Assembly: GCA_964396685.1 (NCBI GenBank) | Contig: CAYNFS010000007.1 | Coordinates: 1 to 57,070, forward strand | Source: CAYNFS01 sp964396685 | GTDB taxonomy: Bacteria > Patescibacteriota > Doudnabacteria > UBA920 > 2-01-FULL-46-14 | DNA length: 57,070 nt | Direction: 5' to 3' | In this document: in pieces, positions 22,373-30,546 of the stretch | Numbering within the stretch: the first letter of the stretch is position 1 | Layout of the letters: every line of letters begins with the position of its first letter | Position numbers and translations under genes: made by a program | Notes under the pieces: generated by a model | What the model saw: only the letters and a program-made list of their open reading frames with translations | Databases searched by the model: none | What the model was told of the DNA's origin: nothing

Positions 22373-22813
22373 TTACCGCTTCTGCCACTGCGGGGCGCGG
22401 CGCGCGCGCTTTAAGCCCGGCTTCTTCCGCTCTTTCTTTCGGGCGTCGCGCGTCAAAAAACCGTGTTTTTTAAGAGTTGCCTTTATTTCCGGGTTTGCCG
22501 CAACCAAGGCCCTAGCTATCCCCAAGCTTACCGCTTGGGCCTGCGAGACTACTCCGCCGCCTTGAAGTTTTGCCACAACACTGACTTTCTTCTCTAATCC
22601 GGCAATATTCAGGGGATCAGTTGCCAGTTTTTGCAGATAAATCGTAGGGAAATAATTGGCGAGTGTTCTCCCGTTCAAAGCAAATTCTCCGTTCCCTTCA
22701 AGAGACAGCTTTACTCCGGCAACAGCGGTTTTGCGTCTGCCAATTCCCAAAAAATATTTACTTGGCCGAGACATTTTAGTCACTTTTTTTGGTGCCGTCT
22801 TTTTTTCTGTCAT
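22373..22813 (-). CDS. rpsI: 30S ribosomal protein S9
   Basis: A 146-residue ribosomal protein. The core begins KYFLGIGRRKTAVAGVKL after a short Lys-rich N-terminal extension and ends in the basic tail KRARRAPQWQKR, which reaches toward the P-site tRNA anticodon (usual end SKR). GGGVVSQAQAVSLGIARAL matches the family. It lies 4 nt after rplM, as in most bacteria, here at the end of the alpha operon. Confidence 0.95.
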   Translation of the reverse strand: MTEKKTAPKKVTKMSRPSKYFLGIGRRKTAVAGVKLSLEGNGEFALNGRTLANYFPTIYLQKLATDPLNIAGLEKKVSVVAKLQGGGVVSQAQAVSLGIARALVAANPEIKATLKKHGFLTRDARKKERKKPGLKRARRAPQWQKR

Positions 22814-22817
22814 ATAA

Positions 22818-23243
22818 CTAGACTTTCTTGTCTATCCTAAATTTATGTTTGTCATCCGATACGACCTTGAGTCTTCGAAGCGCCAGCTTGCGCAAGCGAT
22901 TGGCCGGAAGCATTCGGGAAACCGCCAAGCGAATAACTTTCTCCGGAGATTTGAGGAGCAAATCACGCAATAATACTTGCCTGATCCCCCCCGGATAACC
23001 GGATGCTCGAAAGTATTTTTTTTGGACAAGTTTGCGGCCGGTAACATTAACTTTACCGGCATTTATGATTACCACAAAATCGCCAAGATCCATGAATGGG
23101 GTAAAAATCGGCTTGTGCTTGCCGCGTAAGAGGGTCGCAACCCGCGAAGCCAAACGCCCCAAGACGTATTTGGAAGCATCAATTTCATACCAGATTCGCC
23201 TTATTTCCGAAATTTTTGGTAAATATGTAGTGGTCGTCTTCAT
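22818..23243 (-). CDS. rplM: 50S ribosomal protein L13
   Basis: A 141-residue protein: WYEIDASKYVLGRLASRVATLLRGKHKPIFTP at the start, FVVIINAGKVNVTGRKL and the later ASGYPGGIRQ. An early-assembly protein of the large subunit. Its start overlaps the rplQ stop by 4 nt. Confidence 0.95.
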   Translation of the reverse strand: MKTTTTYLPKISEIRRIWYEIDASKYVLGRLASRVATLLRGKHKPIFTPFMDLGDFVVIINAGKVNVTGRKLVQKKYFRASGYPGGIRQVLLRDLLLKSPEKVIRLAVSRMLPANRLRKLALRRLKVVSDDKHKFRIDKKV

Positions 23244-23584
23244 TTCACAAGCTCCAGCAAAACTTTTTTGGTTCCGTCCTTAAATCTTCCTGCATGCAAA
23301 ATTCTGGTATATCCGCCGGATCTTGCGGCATAGCGCGGCCCTAAAACCTCCATAATCTTTTTGACTGCGTTGGGCGGCAATTCCCGACGCAATCGGCGAA
23401 TAGTCGTAACGCCGGATTTTTTTCCGGCTGTGATCATTTTTTCAACAACAGGACGAGCGATTTTGGCTCGCGCTGCGGTTGTCTGAATACGCTCGTATAG
23501 AATCAAGGCCGCTGCCAAAGCCCGCAACTCTTTTTTCTGCCGGTCAGGCGATCCTCTCAAATGCCGTTTCTTGCGGTGGCGCAT
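23240..23584 (-). CDS. rplQ: 50S ribosomal protein L17
   Basis: A 114-residue protein beginning MRHRKKRHLRGSPDRQKKEL, with the family's LRALAAALILYERIQTT and GGYTRILHAGRFKDG near the end. It directly follows rpoA, as in the standard alpha operon. Confidence 0.95.
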   Translation of the reverse strand: MRHRKKRHLRGSPDRQKKELRALAAALILYERIQTTAARAKIARPVVEKMITAGKKSGVTTIRRLRRELPPNAVKKIMEVLGPRYAARSGGYTRILHAGRFKDGTKKVLLELVK

Positions 23585-24516
23585 TATTTCACTTTCTCCA
23601 AAGCTTTTATGATCTCTTGAATAGATTTGGCCCCCAAGCCTTCCAGTTTTTCCAAATCCTCTGGCGCCATCTTTTCTAGCTGCTCAATTGTCCGGATATT
23701 GTTGCGAATTAGCGCGTTATACGCGCGGTTGGGCAAATTCAGCGAATCTAAATCGCCTTCCGTGAGCATTTCGGGTTTAAGTTCCGCTTCTTCGGGCGGA
23801 GCTTCTGGAATTTTGGCCGCTTCAGCCATCTGCGAAGTCTTTAGCAGAGCAAAATGATCAACCAAAATCTGGGAGGCGATATCCAGGGCCTCGCGGCCGC
23901 CAATCGTGCCGTCAGTCTCCATGGTAATGGTGAGTTTGTCAAAGTTAGTGATCTGTCCCACCCGGACGTTTTCCACTTCGAAATTGACGTTCCTCATAGG
24001 AGTATAAATCGCGTCCACTGCAATCATGCCGATTTCCAATTTTTCAGACTCCCCCATCTCCACCGGCACGTAACCCCGCCCCTGCTGAACGACTATTTCC
24101 ATTGAAAATTCCGTATTTTTGTTATCCAAAGTGGCAATTACCAAATCTTGGTTAATAATTTTTACCCGCGAGTCCGGCTTGATATCAGAGGCTTTGACCA
24201 CTTTTTCCCCTTTTGCTTTGAGTTCAAGTTTGACCACTTCTTCTGAATCAACCTTGAGGTGCAATTGTTTAAGATTGAGGATAATATCAACTACATCTTC
24301 TTTGACATTGGGAATGGTGGAAAATTCATGATCCACCCCTTTAATTTTCACTGCTATCACGGCAGCCCCGGGAAGTGACGAGAGCAATACCCGCCGCAAC
24401 GCATTGCCGACAGTCATGCCGTAGCCGGGGTAAAGCGGTTCAATCACGATGACGGATTTGAATTTTTCCTCTTTGGCAAAATAAATTTTGTTGGGAAGAG
24501 GAATAGTTGAGTTCAT
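23584..24516 (-). CDS. rpoA: RNA polymerase alpha subunit
   Basis: A 310-residue subunit. The N-terminal assembly domain has TVGNALRRVLLSSLPGAAV and RGYVP, while the C-terminal domain (about residues 245-310) has LNLPNRAYNALIRNNIRTIEQL and LEGLGAKSIQEIIKAL, the helix-hairpin-helix that binds UP elements and activators. The linker is Glu- and Ala-rich. It lies between rpsD and rplQ. Confidence 0.96.
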   Translation of the reverse strand: MNSTIPLPNKIYFAKEEKFKSVIVIEPLYPGYGMTVGNALRRVLLSSLPGAAVIAVKIKGVDHEFSTIPNVKEDVVDIILNLKQLHLKVDSEEVVKLELKAKGEKVVKASDIKPDSRVKIINQDLVIATLDNKNTEFSMEIVVQQGRGYVPVEMGESEKLEIGMIAVDAIYTPMRNVNFEVENVRVGQITNFDKLTITMETDGTIGGREALDIASQILVDHFALLKTSQMAEAAKIPEAPPEEAELKPEMLTEGDLDSLNLPNRAYNALIRNNIRTIEQLEKMAPEDLEKLEGLGAKSIQEIIKALEKVK

Positions 24517-24550
24517 AATTTGTTATCGATTATTAATTATCGATTATGAT

Positions 24551-25156
24551 TTACCTGCTATAGTGCTCGACTATTAAATCCATCTGTATTGTGGAGCCTA
24601 CAAGCTCTGCAGTGGGCTTGCCCAAAACCTTTCCCTTCAATTCTTTCGGGTCCAAGCTTAGCCACTCTTGGGGCTTAAATTCTTTGAGACCGGGCATCAA
24701 ATGCTCAATATAGCTCGTAGCTCTCTTTGATTCGGAAACCGCAATTTCGTCACCGGGTTTGAGTTCATAGGAGGGAATGTCAACCTTTTTGCCGTTGACC
24801 GTAAAAAAACCGTGGGTTACAAGCTGCCTGGCCTGCGCGCGGCTTGCGGCAAAACCCAAACGGTAAACCGCATTGTCAAGACGCAACTCCAAAAACTGCA
24901 ACAAAATATCATGCGTCATCCCAGGGTGCTTGACGCTTGATTCCACATATCTTCGGAATTGCCGTTCACCTATATCATACGTCCACCGGGCTTTCTGCTT
25001 TTCCGCAAGGGCAAGTCCGTACTCGGACTTGCGGACCCGGTTCTGGCCGTGCATGCCCGGCGGATAATTGCGCTTAACCAAATACTTGACATCTTTCTCA
25101 CGCAATGCTTCTCCTATTCTCCTGGCAAGCCTAGTTTTTGGGCCAGTGATGCGCAT
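24551..25156 (-). CDS. rpsD: 30S ribosomal protein S4
   Basis: A 201-residue protein starting MRITGPKTRLARRIGEAL and containing RKSEYGLALAEKQKARWTY and the S4 RNA-binding region (LRLDNAVYRLGFAASRAQARQLV). It nucleates 30S assembly and in many bacteria represses its own operon. The N-terminal zinc Cys cluster of some S4 proteins is absent. Confidence 0.95.
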   Translation of the reverse strand: MRITGPKTRLARRIGEALREKDVKYLVKRNYPPGMHGQNRVRKSEYGLALAEKQKARWTYDIGERQFRRYVESSVKHPGMTHDILLQFLELRLDNAVYRLGFAASRAQARQLVTHGFFTVNGKKVDIPSYELKPGDEIAVSESKRATSYIEHLMPGLKEFKPQEWLSLDPKELKGKVLGKPTAELVGSTIQMDLIVEHYSR

Positions 25157-25159
25157 TTT

Positions 25160-25600
25160 TTAGACTCTCCTCACCTTTTTTGGCCTCACCCCGCCGTGCT
25201 TTATCGGAGTAAAGTCCTTAATTGACAAAACCGCGATGTCCGTGCCCTGAAGCGCCCGGATGGCCGAATCGCGTCCGGAACCGATGCCCTTGATGAAAAT
25301 ATCAACTTCCTTAAGTCCCAAATTTTTAAGTTTCGCCATGGTTTCTTCCATAGTGCGCTGGGCGGCATAAGGGGTGGATTTCTTGCTGCCCTTAAATCCC
25401 GTGAGTCCCGAACTTCCCCAGCCTAAAACATTCCCCTGCTGGTCGGTCACGGTGATGATCGTATTGTTGTAAGTGGACTGAACATAGATTCGGCCGTGCG
25501 CCACCTTTCGCTTGATTTTTTTGGCGGAGACAGCGGGAGTAGAAAGCTTTACCCCCTTTTCTTCAAGGCCGGATATGGTTTTGACTTTTTGTTCACCCAT
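25160..25600 (-). CDS. rpsK: 30S ribosomal protein S11
   Basis: A 146-residue protein: GRIYVQSTYNNTIITVTDQQG, SSGLTGFKGSKKSTPYAAQ, GRDSAIRALQGTDI and a basic tail (GGVRPKKVRRV). An N-terminal extension of about 25 residues precedes the conserved core. There is no ribosome site before 25600; a short ORF (25593-25697) overlaps its start and might couple translation. Confidence 0.94.
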   Translation of the reverse strand: MGEQKVKTISGLEEKGVKLSTPAVSAKKIKRKVAHGRIYVQSTYNNTIITVTDQQGNVLGWGSSGLTGFKGSKKSTPYAAQRTMEETMAKLKNLGLKEVDIFIKGIGSGRDSAIRALQGTDIAVLSIKDFTPIKHGGVRPKKVRRV

Positions 25601-25697
25601 TGGTCAATTGCGTTCTATTTAATATTGAACCCGTCTTCCCCTTAATCCTAATCACCTCGTTCGTCTGCTTGATCTTATTCGTAGCATTCGCATTCAT
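25593..25697 (-). CDS. Possible 34-residue ORF overlapping the rpsK start
   Basis: In the 173-nt gap between rpsM and rpsK a frame opens at 25697 (MNANATNKIKQTNEVIRIKG...) and ends with a TGA that overlaps the rpsK start by 8 nt. It has basic, ribosomal-protein-like composition but no ribosome site. It may be a coupling leader peptide or chance. Confidence 0.3.
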   Translation of the reverse strand: MNANATNKIKQTNEVIRIKGKTGSILNRTQLTNG

Positions 25698-25773
25698 AGA
25701 GTCATAGTGCAGTAAGAAGTGTGATTCGCATTAAGGCGAGAAGGAACTGGAAACATTGAGAAGTGAAGTTCCG

Positions 25774-26169
25774 CTAGGTTTTTTCCGCCGCTGGCCGGCG
25801 ACCCGACCCAGCGGTCTTTCTTACATTGCCCCTTACCGTGCGGGAGTTGGTCTTCGTGCGCTGGCCGCGGACGGGAAGTCCTCTGATGTGCCGGAGTCCG
25901 CGATAGGTACCGGTCTCCTTCAGTCTTTTGATATTTTGAACGATTTCCTGCCGCAAAGCGCCTTCCACCTTGAAATTGCTTTCGATGTATTCCTTAAGCC
26001 TATTAATCTCGGATTCAGAAAGCTGGTGGGTTCTCTTGTTTGCGTCTATTTTTACGGCCTCGAGTATCTTTTTCGAACGCGGCCAGCCAATCCCGTAGAG
26101 ATACGGCAGGGCGGCTTCTATTCTTTTTTGCTGGGGAAGGACAACTCCCGCAATGCGAACTGTTGGCAT
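25774..26169 (-). CDS. rpsM: 30S ribosomal protein S13
   Basis: A 131-residue protein beginning MPTVRIAGVVLPQQKRIEAAL, with YGIGWPRSKKILEAV and the basic C-terminal tail RGLPVRGQRTKTNSRTVRG. It contacts the 50S subunit and P-site tRNA. It follows rpmJ by 4 nt. Confidence 0.95.
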   Translation of the reverse strand: MPTVRIAGVVLPQQKRIEAALPYLYGIGWPRSKKILEAVKIDANKRTHQLSESEINRLKEYIESNFKVEGALRQEIVQNIKRLKETGTYRGLRHIRGLPVRGQRTKTNSRTVRGNVRKTAGSGRRPAAEKT

Positions 26170-26173
26170 AATA

Positions 26174-26287
26174 CTATCCTTGGCGCTGCTTATGTTTGGG
26201 ATTGGCGCAAATCACATAGATCCGTCCGCCTCTGCGCACGATTTTGCATTTTTTACAGATTGGTTTGACTGACGCACGGACTTTCAT
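26174..26287 (-). CDS. rpmJ: 50S ribosomal protein L36
   Basis: A 37-residue protein, MKVRASVKPICKKCKIVRRG, then VICANPKHKQRQG. Three Cys and one His form the zinc ribbon of the Cys-containing L36 type. It lies between infA and rpsM with gaps of 7 and 4 nt. Confidence 0.95.
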   Translation of the reverse strand: MKVRASVKPICKKCKIVRRGGRIYVICANPKHKQRQG

Positions 26288-26294
26288 AAAAGGA

Positions 26295-26555
26295 CTACAA
26301 TCTCCGGACAATTCTGCCCCGCTTCAAATCATATGGAGTCAGCTCCACCCGCACCCGATCGCCCGGCAAAATCCGGATATGATTGACCCGGAGCCTGCCC
26401 GCAATATGGGCCAAAACCTCTTGTCCCGGATCCAATTTTACGCGAAAAACAGCATTGGGCAAAGCGTCGATTACTTTACCCTCAAGTTCAAGAGTCTTCT
26501 TATTGAAAGTGGTGCTGCTCTGCCCTAAGTCGGGTGAAACTGTGGAATTATTCAA
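26295..26555 (-). CDS. infA: Translation initiation factor IF-1
   Basis: An OB-fold factor that binds the 30S A site. The conserved core is KKTLELEGKVIDALPNAVFRV, then GQEVLAHIAGRLRVNHIRIL and GDRVRVELTPYDLKRGRI. There is no ATG in front of the core; the only usual start codon in frame is a TTG at 26555, about 32 nt after the -10 box, giving 86 residues with a 15-20 residue N-terminal extension. First gene of the alpha operon. Confidence 0.92.
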   Translation of the reverse strand: MNNSTVSPDLGQSSTTFNKKTLELEGKVIDALPNAVFRVKLDPGQEVLAHIAGRLRVNHIRILPGDRVRVELTPYDLKRGRIVRRL

Positions 26556-26586
26556 TAATTTGAAACAAAATTATGGTAACAGGCAA

Positions 26587-26615
26587 ATAATAACAAAGAG
26601 CTCCAAATTAGTCAA
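26587..26615 (-). promoter_or_regulatory. Promoter of the infA-rpsI operon
   Basis: TTGACT (26615-26610), 17-bp spacer, TATTAT (26592-26587). The -35 box overlaps the end of the upstream baseplate-like gene. Confidence 0.75.
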
Positions 26616-27864
26616 TTCTGACGTTTATGTGAACCTTGTTGCCAAATTTTGGCGCTTTTTTTACCCAAAAGGGATAAAAGTTGATAGTCACTTCTTCGAT
26701 TTCGGGCCGCGATAGCAGGATTTCTCTAATTTCTTCAATGGACTTGCCCTTAAGCTTCGTCAAAAGGTCCTGCTCGTTAATTGCATAAAAAAGCCGTCCT
26801 TCGTAATGGCTTCCTAAAATGCCGCCGCCCGCCTCAAAACTTGCGGTCAAAAGTTGGGTAGTCAAACGTGCGTCTTTATCTTCCTGCAGAATTTTATTTT
26901 GCGGCAAAAGTCTTTTGATCCGTTCGATTATAATTTCCAAAATCTGCTTTTCGTCGTAGGCTATCGCCTCAAACTTAAGCTTCATGGCCGCCTCAAATTC
27001 TGGTACTTCCTTGCCTGCGGCAAAAGAAGTCTTTTGTTCCAGCACCTCGTAGGACACTGCATTGTCGGCAATCCTCAACCCTGGGTTTTGAGCTGTAAGT
27101 TCGCTGCGAGCATTTGCCAGAAGCTCCTGGGCCAAAGCAGGGCCGGCATTCAACAAATCCTGTTCTGTTATTACCTTGATGATTTCGTCAGTTCCCCCAC
27201 TGATACTATCGGAAACAACCGCATACAAAGCTTGGGGTTGGTAACCAAAAACTTCATTTTTGATCTCGAGCCTGGTTCCTTTGGGCAAATTGTATTCAGT
27301 CCCCGGGCCCAAAGCCGCAACAGGAACCGGCGGAATCAGGCTGGACTCGTCAATTTCCTGATCTTCCAAGCCGATAAAGGCCGTTGGCCGGATGCTGCCG
27401 ACATCCTGCGTAAACGCGTATTGCCGGCTGCCTGCTTCAAGGACCGTGGTTTGCGCTTTGAGAATAAGCGTCGTTTTGGAAAAGTTATAAAGGGTAACAA
27501 AACCCGAAGCTTTGCGGCCGATGTTTCTGGTGCCGGTTGCCGGAAAAGTTTTGGTGCCTGTCACTTCTTTTTCCAAAATTTTGGCTGGTGCTGCAAGCTC
27601 GGAGGCGTTTGGTTCTTGCTGGTTTTTATCAATCCTTATCTCAAAATCGCGAGTCACGGGTTCGGTGCGCGCCAAAATCTCAATTTTGGCCTCGGGCAAA
27701 ACCAAAAAAACTAAAAAACCGGCGGCAATGATAATGACCGAAACCGAAAGAATCAAAATAACCGGCCAAGCGCGCCTCCTTGGCACTTCAAACGGCGATG
27801 GGGGTCCAAGCTTAATCTTGGGCTTTACAATCTTTTTCTTCGGCCTTATGTCAAAACTTTTCAT
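26608..27864 (-). CDS. Membrane-anchored baseplate J-like protein
   Basis: A 418-residue protein with a basic cytoplasmic N-terminus (RPKKKIVKPKIKL), one membrane helix (about residues 34-56, WPVILILSVSVIIIAAGFL) and a large outer domain. The segments KEVTGTKTFPATGTRNIGRKASG, LYNFSKTTLILKAQT and GTRLEIKNEVFG recall the proteins annotated as baseplate J/gp47-like in CPR genomes. Function unknown; it may be part of a cell-surface or contractile structure. It lies 6 nt after the cupin isomerase gene and ends just in front of the alpha operon promoter. Confidence 0.6.
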   Translation of the reverse strand: MKSFDIRPKKKIVKPKIKLGPPSPFEVPRRRAWPVILILSVSVIIIAAGFLVFLVLPEAKIEILARTEPVTRDFEIRIDKNQQEPNASELAAPAKILEKEVTGTKTFPATGTRNIGRKASGFVTLYNFSKTTLILKAQTTVLEAGSRQYAFTQDVGSIRPTAFIGLEDQEIDESSLIPPVPVAALGPGTEYNLPKGTRLEIKNEVFGYQPQALYAVVSDSISGGTDEIIKVITEQDLLNAGPALAQELLANARSELTAQNPGLRIADNAVSYEVLEQKTSFAAGKEVPEFEAAMKLKFEAIAYDEKQILEIIIERIKRLLPQNKILQEDKDARLTTQLLTASFEAGGGILGSHYEGRLFYAINEQDLLTKLKGKSIEEIREILLSRPEIEEVTINFYPFWVKKAPKFGNKVHINVRID

Positions 27865-27870
27865 TAGAAT

Positions 27871-28695
27871 TTATTTAAACAGCTTTTCGGGTGTTAATTC
27901 GTCCACGTAATTCTCGGGGTTTATCACAAAATCCAAACTTTTTAGATTTTGAGTCCCGGTAAAATACATCGGCAAAGCGCTTCTTAAATCATACTGGGGG
28001 AGCTCTCGGGCTTGAACCTTTCGAAGCGGCGGCACGAGGTTATAGCTTAAATTTGGAGCAAATTCAAACTCTGCCTGCATCTTGCCCCCCACCGAAAGAT
28101 GCTCTTGTCGGATAACGTAATACGCTCCCCCATTGTGCGCTTCATAAGGCTCGTAAATCCCTTTATTTCCCAAGGGCTGCCAATTGGAAAGCACCAGAAC
28201 GTCATCCGACGGATTTACGCTCACGTGGCCAAAGCCCGGTGGGATGACAATCTTCTCTCCTCTGCTTGCCTCCACCAGATAAACGTCTTCCAAACGGTCC
28301 AAATCAGGTGACGCGCTTTGCAAGAGCAAAAATGCCTTGCCGTGGATTACCTCGTAAACTTCTGGGTAGCGAATTTGGAGCCCGCGTTTATATGGATGAT
28401 AATGACCAATGGTTTTGACGAGCTCATCGCCAATACGGCCGGGGGGGATGATTGTAATGTCATACTCCAGGCCGGCTTCGTGGATCAAGTCTTTGTGTTC
28501 CGGTAAGGCAACATCTCTATACATGTGATAAACGTCTTTTCGCCAATAAGAGGAGAGCGGGTTTTGCAGGTAATTTTTCATTGAGGTGAAATCGCGGATT
28601 TGAGGCTTCACAGGAGGAAGCGCTTTCCCGAAAACCAAAGAATAATCCTCGCGAATCTCAATCGGCAAACCGGATGTTTTTTCCAGGTTCAACAT
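27871..28695 (-). CDS. Cupin-type glucose-6-phosphate isomerase
   Basis: A 274-residue member of the archaeal-type phosphoglucose isomerase family (cupin fold, metal-dependent). Seen: YDITIIPPG, IGHYHPYKRG with the metal His pair, YPEVYEVIHGKAFLLLQ with a metal Glu, and IPPGFGHVSVNPSDD with the last metal His. It interconverts glucose- and fructose-6-phosphate, feeding sugar supply for the polysaccharide genes. A TAGAAT -10 box (28702-28707) stands exactly 6 nt before the ATG, so the transcript should be leaderless. No classical Pgi is in the window. Confidence 0.88.
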   Translation of the reverse strand: MLNLEKTSGLPIEIREDYSLVFGKALPPVKPQIRDFTSMKNYLQNPLSSYWRKDVYHMYRDVALPEHKDLIHEAGLEYDITIIPPGRIGDELVKTIGHYHPYKRGLQIRYPEVYEVIHGKAFLLLQSASPDLDRLEDVYLVEASRGEKIVIPPGFGHVSVNPSDDVLVLSNWQPLGNKGIYEPYEAHNGGAYYVIRQEHLSVGGKMQAEFEFAPNLSYNLVPPLRKVQARELPQYDLRSALPMYFTGTQNLKSLDFVINPENYVDELTPEKLFK

Positions 28696-28701
28696 GAGCT
28701 A

Positions 28702-28707
28702 ATTCTA
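28702..28707 (-). promoter_or_regulatory. -10 box, leaderless isomerase transcript
   Basis: TAGAAT with TAGCTC between it and the ATG at 28695; a TTGAGT at an 18-bp distance may serve as -35. Confidence 0.6.
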
Positions 28708-28723
28708 TCATTTTTTGGAGCAA

Positions 28724-30496
28724 CTACTCAACCACAGCCTTTATCCGGCGGATGCCGGCGGCAACAGCCTCTTCTTTAACGATTTTAAACTTTCCAATTT
28801 GGCCGGTGTGCTCAACATGCGGTCCGCCGCAAAACTCGCGGCTTACAACCTCATGGGTCGCAGGATCCCAAATTGTGTAAATAGAGACTTTGTCCTCGTA
28901 TTTCTCGTCAAAAAGCCCGATGGCGCCAAGCTGGCGCGCTTGCGATACAGTCATTACCTCTCTTTTGACTTTTAGGTCGCGTCTGACCTGCTCATTTACC
29001 CAGTCCTCAATTCTTTTGAGCTCCTCTGGACTTACTTTTTGCCGATGATTGAAATCAAATCGCGTCCGCTCGGCGGTCACATGACTGCCCTTTTGAAAAA
29101 GATGTTTGCCGAGCACGTGGCGCAACCCGGCCTGTAAAAGATGGGTCGCCGTATGGAGCCTGGTGGTTTTCTCTGAATGATCGGCCAGGCCGCCCTTAAA
29201 AACCCCGGCTGACGAGGTCCGGGACAGTTCCTGATGTTTTTTAAACTCGGCTTCGAATTCAGATTTGTTGATTTTGATGCCTTGATTGCGGGCCAGCTCC
29301 TCCGTGAGTTCCAAAGGAAACCCGTAGGTCTGAAAAAGATCAAACGCATCCTTGCCGCTTATTTTTTTCAGTTTTTCAAACTCCTTGAGCCCCCGGTCCA
29401 GCGTTTTTCTGAATCTCAAATCTTCTTTCCCCAGTTCATCAATGATTCTCTCGGCATGCCGTTTCAGTTCCGGATAAACACTCTGATACTCTTCGATTAC
29501 GACTGCGGCAATTTCCGTAGAGAATTCCTGTTTTATCCCGAGTTTTCTGCCATGGGTTACCGCTCGTCTGATCAGCCTGCGCAAGATATAACCCCGATCT
29601 TTATTTGAAGGGGCTATGCCGTCCGCCATTATAAATGTCGCCGCGCGCAAGTGATCGGCAATGATTCTCACTGGCTTTTCTCCCCCTGCCTGAGGGGGAG
29701 ATGAAGAGGGGGTGGGAGCCATCCCTTCGATCTTCTTTATAATCGGCGCGAACAATTCTGTTTCATAAACACTTTCCTTGCCCTGAAGCACCGCCAAAGT
29801 TCTCTCTAATCCCATCCCCGTATCCACGTTCTTTTGCTTCAGCGGCTCATACTTGCCCTCAATGGTCTTGTTATACTGCATAAAGACATCGTTCCAGATC
29901 TCAACCCAGCGGGAATCAGAAGGATCAAATTTTTCCGGCGCTTCTCCCTTGCCTATCCAGTAAAACATCTCCGTATCGGGTCCACACGGCCCGGCGATAC
30001 CCGCCGGTCCCCACCAATTGTCTTTTTTCGGCAAATAGGCGATGCGCCGGGAAGGAATATCCAAAGATTTCCAGATCTGGGCTGATTCTTCATCGCGCGG
30101 CGCATCGCTATCTCCCGCAAAAACGCTCACGGCCAGATTTTTGGGATTTATTCCTAACCACTTTTTATTGGTTAAAAATTCAAAACTCCACTCGATCGCT
30201 TCTTTTTTCCAGTAATCTCCCAGGGACCAGTTTCCCAGCATTTCAAAAAAAGTGTTGTGAACCTCGTCGCCCACCTCATCAATGTCATCCGTGCGCAAAG
30301 ATTTTTGCACTGACACCAGCCTTTTGCCTCCCGGATGCTCCTGCCCCAAAAGATAAGGGACCAAGGGATGCATGCCGGCCGTGGTAAAAAGCACGGTCGG
30401 GTCGTTTTCGGGCACAAGCGAAGCCGATGGAATCACGGTATGCCCGCGGTCTTTGAAAAATTGAAGATATTTTCTGCGCAGTTCTTTAGCAGTCAT
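28724..30496 (-). CDS. alaS: Alanyl-tRNA synthetase, short form
   Basis: A 590-residue enzyme charging tRNA-Ala. The catalytic class II domain is intact (LRRKYLQFFKDRGHTVIPS, FFEMLGNWSLGDYW, RTLAVLQG), followed by the editing domain with HTATHLL and CGGPHVEHTG carrying the zinc ligands. The protein stops right after the editing domain, so the C-Ala/DHHA1 domain of full-length (about 870) enzymes is missing, as is common in CPR. A palindromic repeat in frame adds TPSSSPPQAGGEKP near residue 260. TATAAT lies 6 nt before the ATG (leaderless). Confidence 0.93.
   Translation of the reverse strand: MTAKELRRKYLQFFKDRGHTVIPSASLVPENDPTVLFTTAGMHPLVPYLLGQEHPGGKRLVSVQKSLRTDDIDEVGDEVHNTFFEMLGNWSLGDYWKKEAIEWSFEFLTNKKWLGINPKNLAVSVFAGDSDAPRDEESAQIWKSLDIPSRRIAYLPKKDNWWGPAGIAGPCGPDTEMFYWIGKGEAPEKFDPSDSRWVEIWNDVFMQYNKTIEGKYEPLKQKNVDTGMGLERTLAVLQGKESVYETELFAPIIKKIEGMAPTPSSSPPQAGGEKPVRIIADHLRAATFIMADGIAPSNKDRGYILRRLIRRAVTHGRKLGIKQEFSTEIAAVVIEEYQSVYPELKRHAERIIDELGKEDLRFRKTLDRGLKEFEKLKKISGKDAFDLFQTYGFPLELTEELARNQGIKINKSEFEAEFKKHQELSRTSSAGVFKGGLADHSEKTTRLHTATHLLQAGLRHVLGKHLFQKGSHVTAERTRFDFNHRQKVSPEELKRIEDWVNEQVRRDLKVKREVMTVSQARQLGAIGLFDEKYEDKVSIYTIWDPATHEVVSREFCGGPHVEHTGQIGKFKIVKEEAVAAGIRRIKAVVE
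29678..29720. repeat. Palindromic repeat inside alaS
   Basis: CTCCCCCTGCC-TGAGGGGGAG followed by a GAGGGGG arm, encoding SSSPPQAGGEKP. Confidence 0.75.
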
Positions 30497-30502
30497 GACT
30501 GG

Positions 30503-30531
30503 ATTATATCAAAAAAAGACCGCGGTCTCAA
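30503..30531 (-). promoter_or_regulatory. alaS promoter, leaderless
   Basis: TTGAGA (30531-30526), 17-bp spacer, TATAAT (30508-30503), then CCAGTC and the ATG at 30496. Confidence 0.7.
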
Positions 30532-30546
30532 AAACAAACCGCGGCT

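Noticed and set aside
26854..27714. A 286-codon plus-strand frame
   Set aside because: It lies antisense to the baseplate-like gene, which has a clear membrane anchor and conserved segments.
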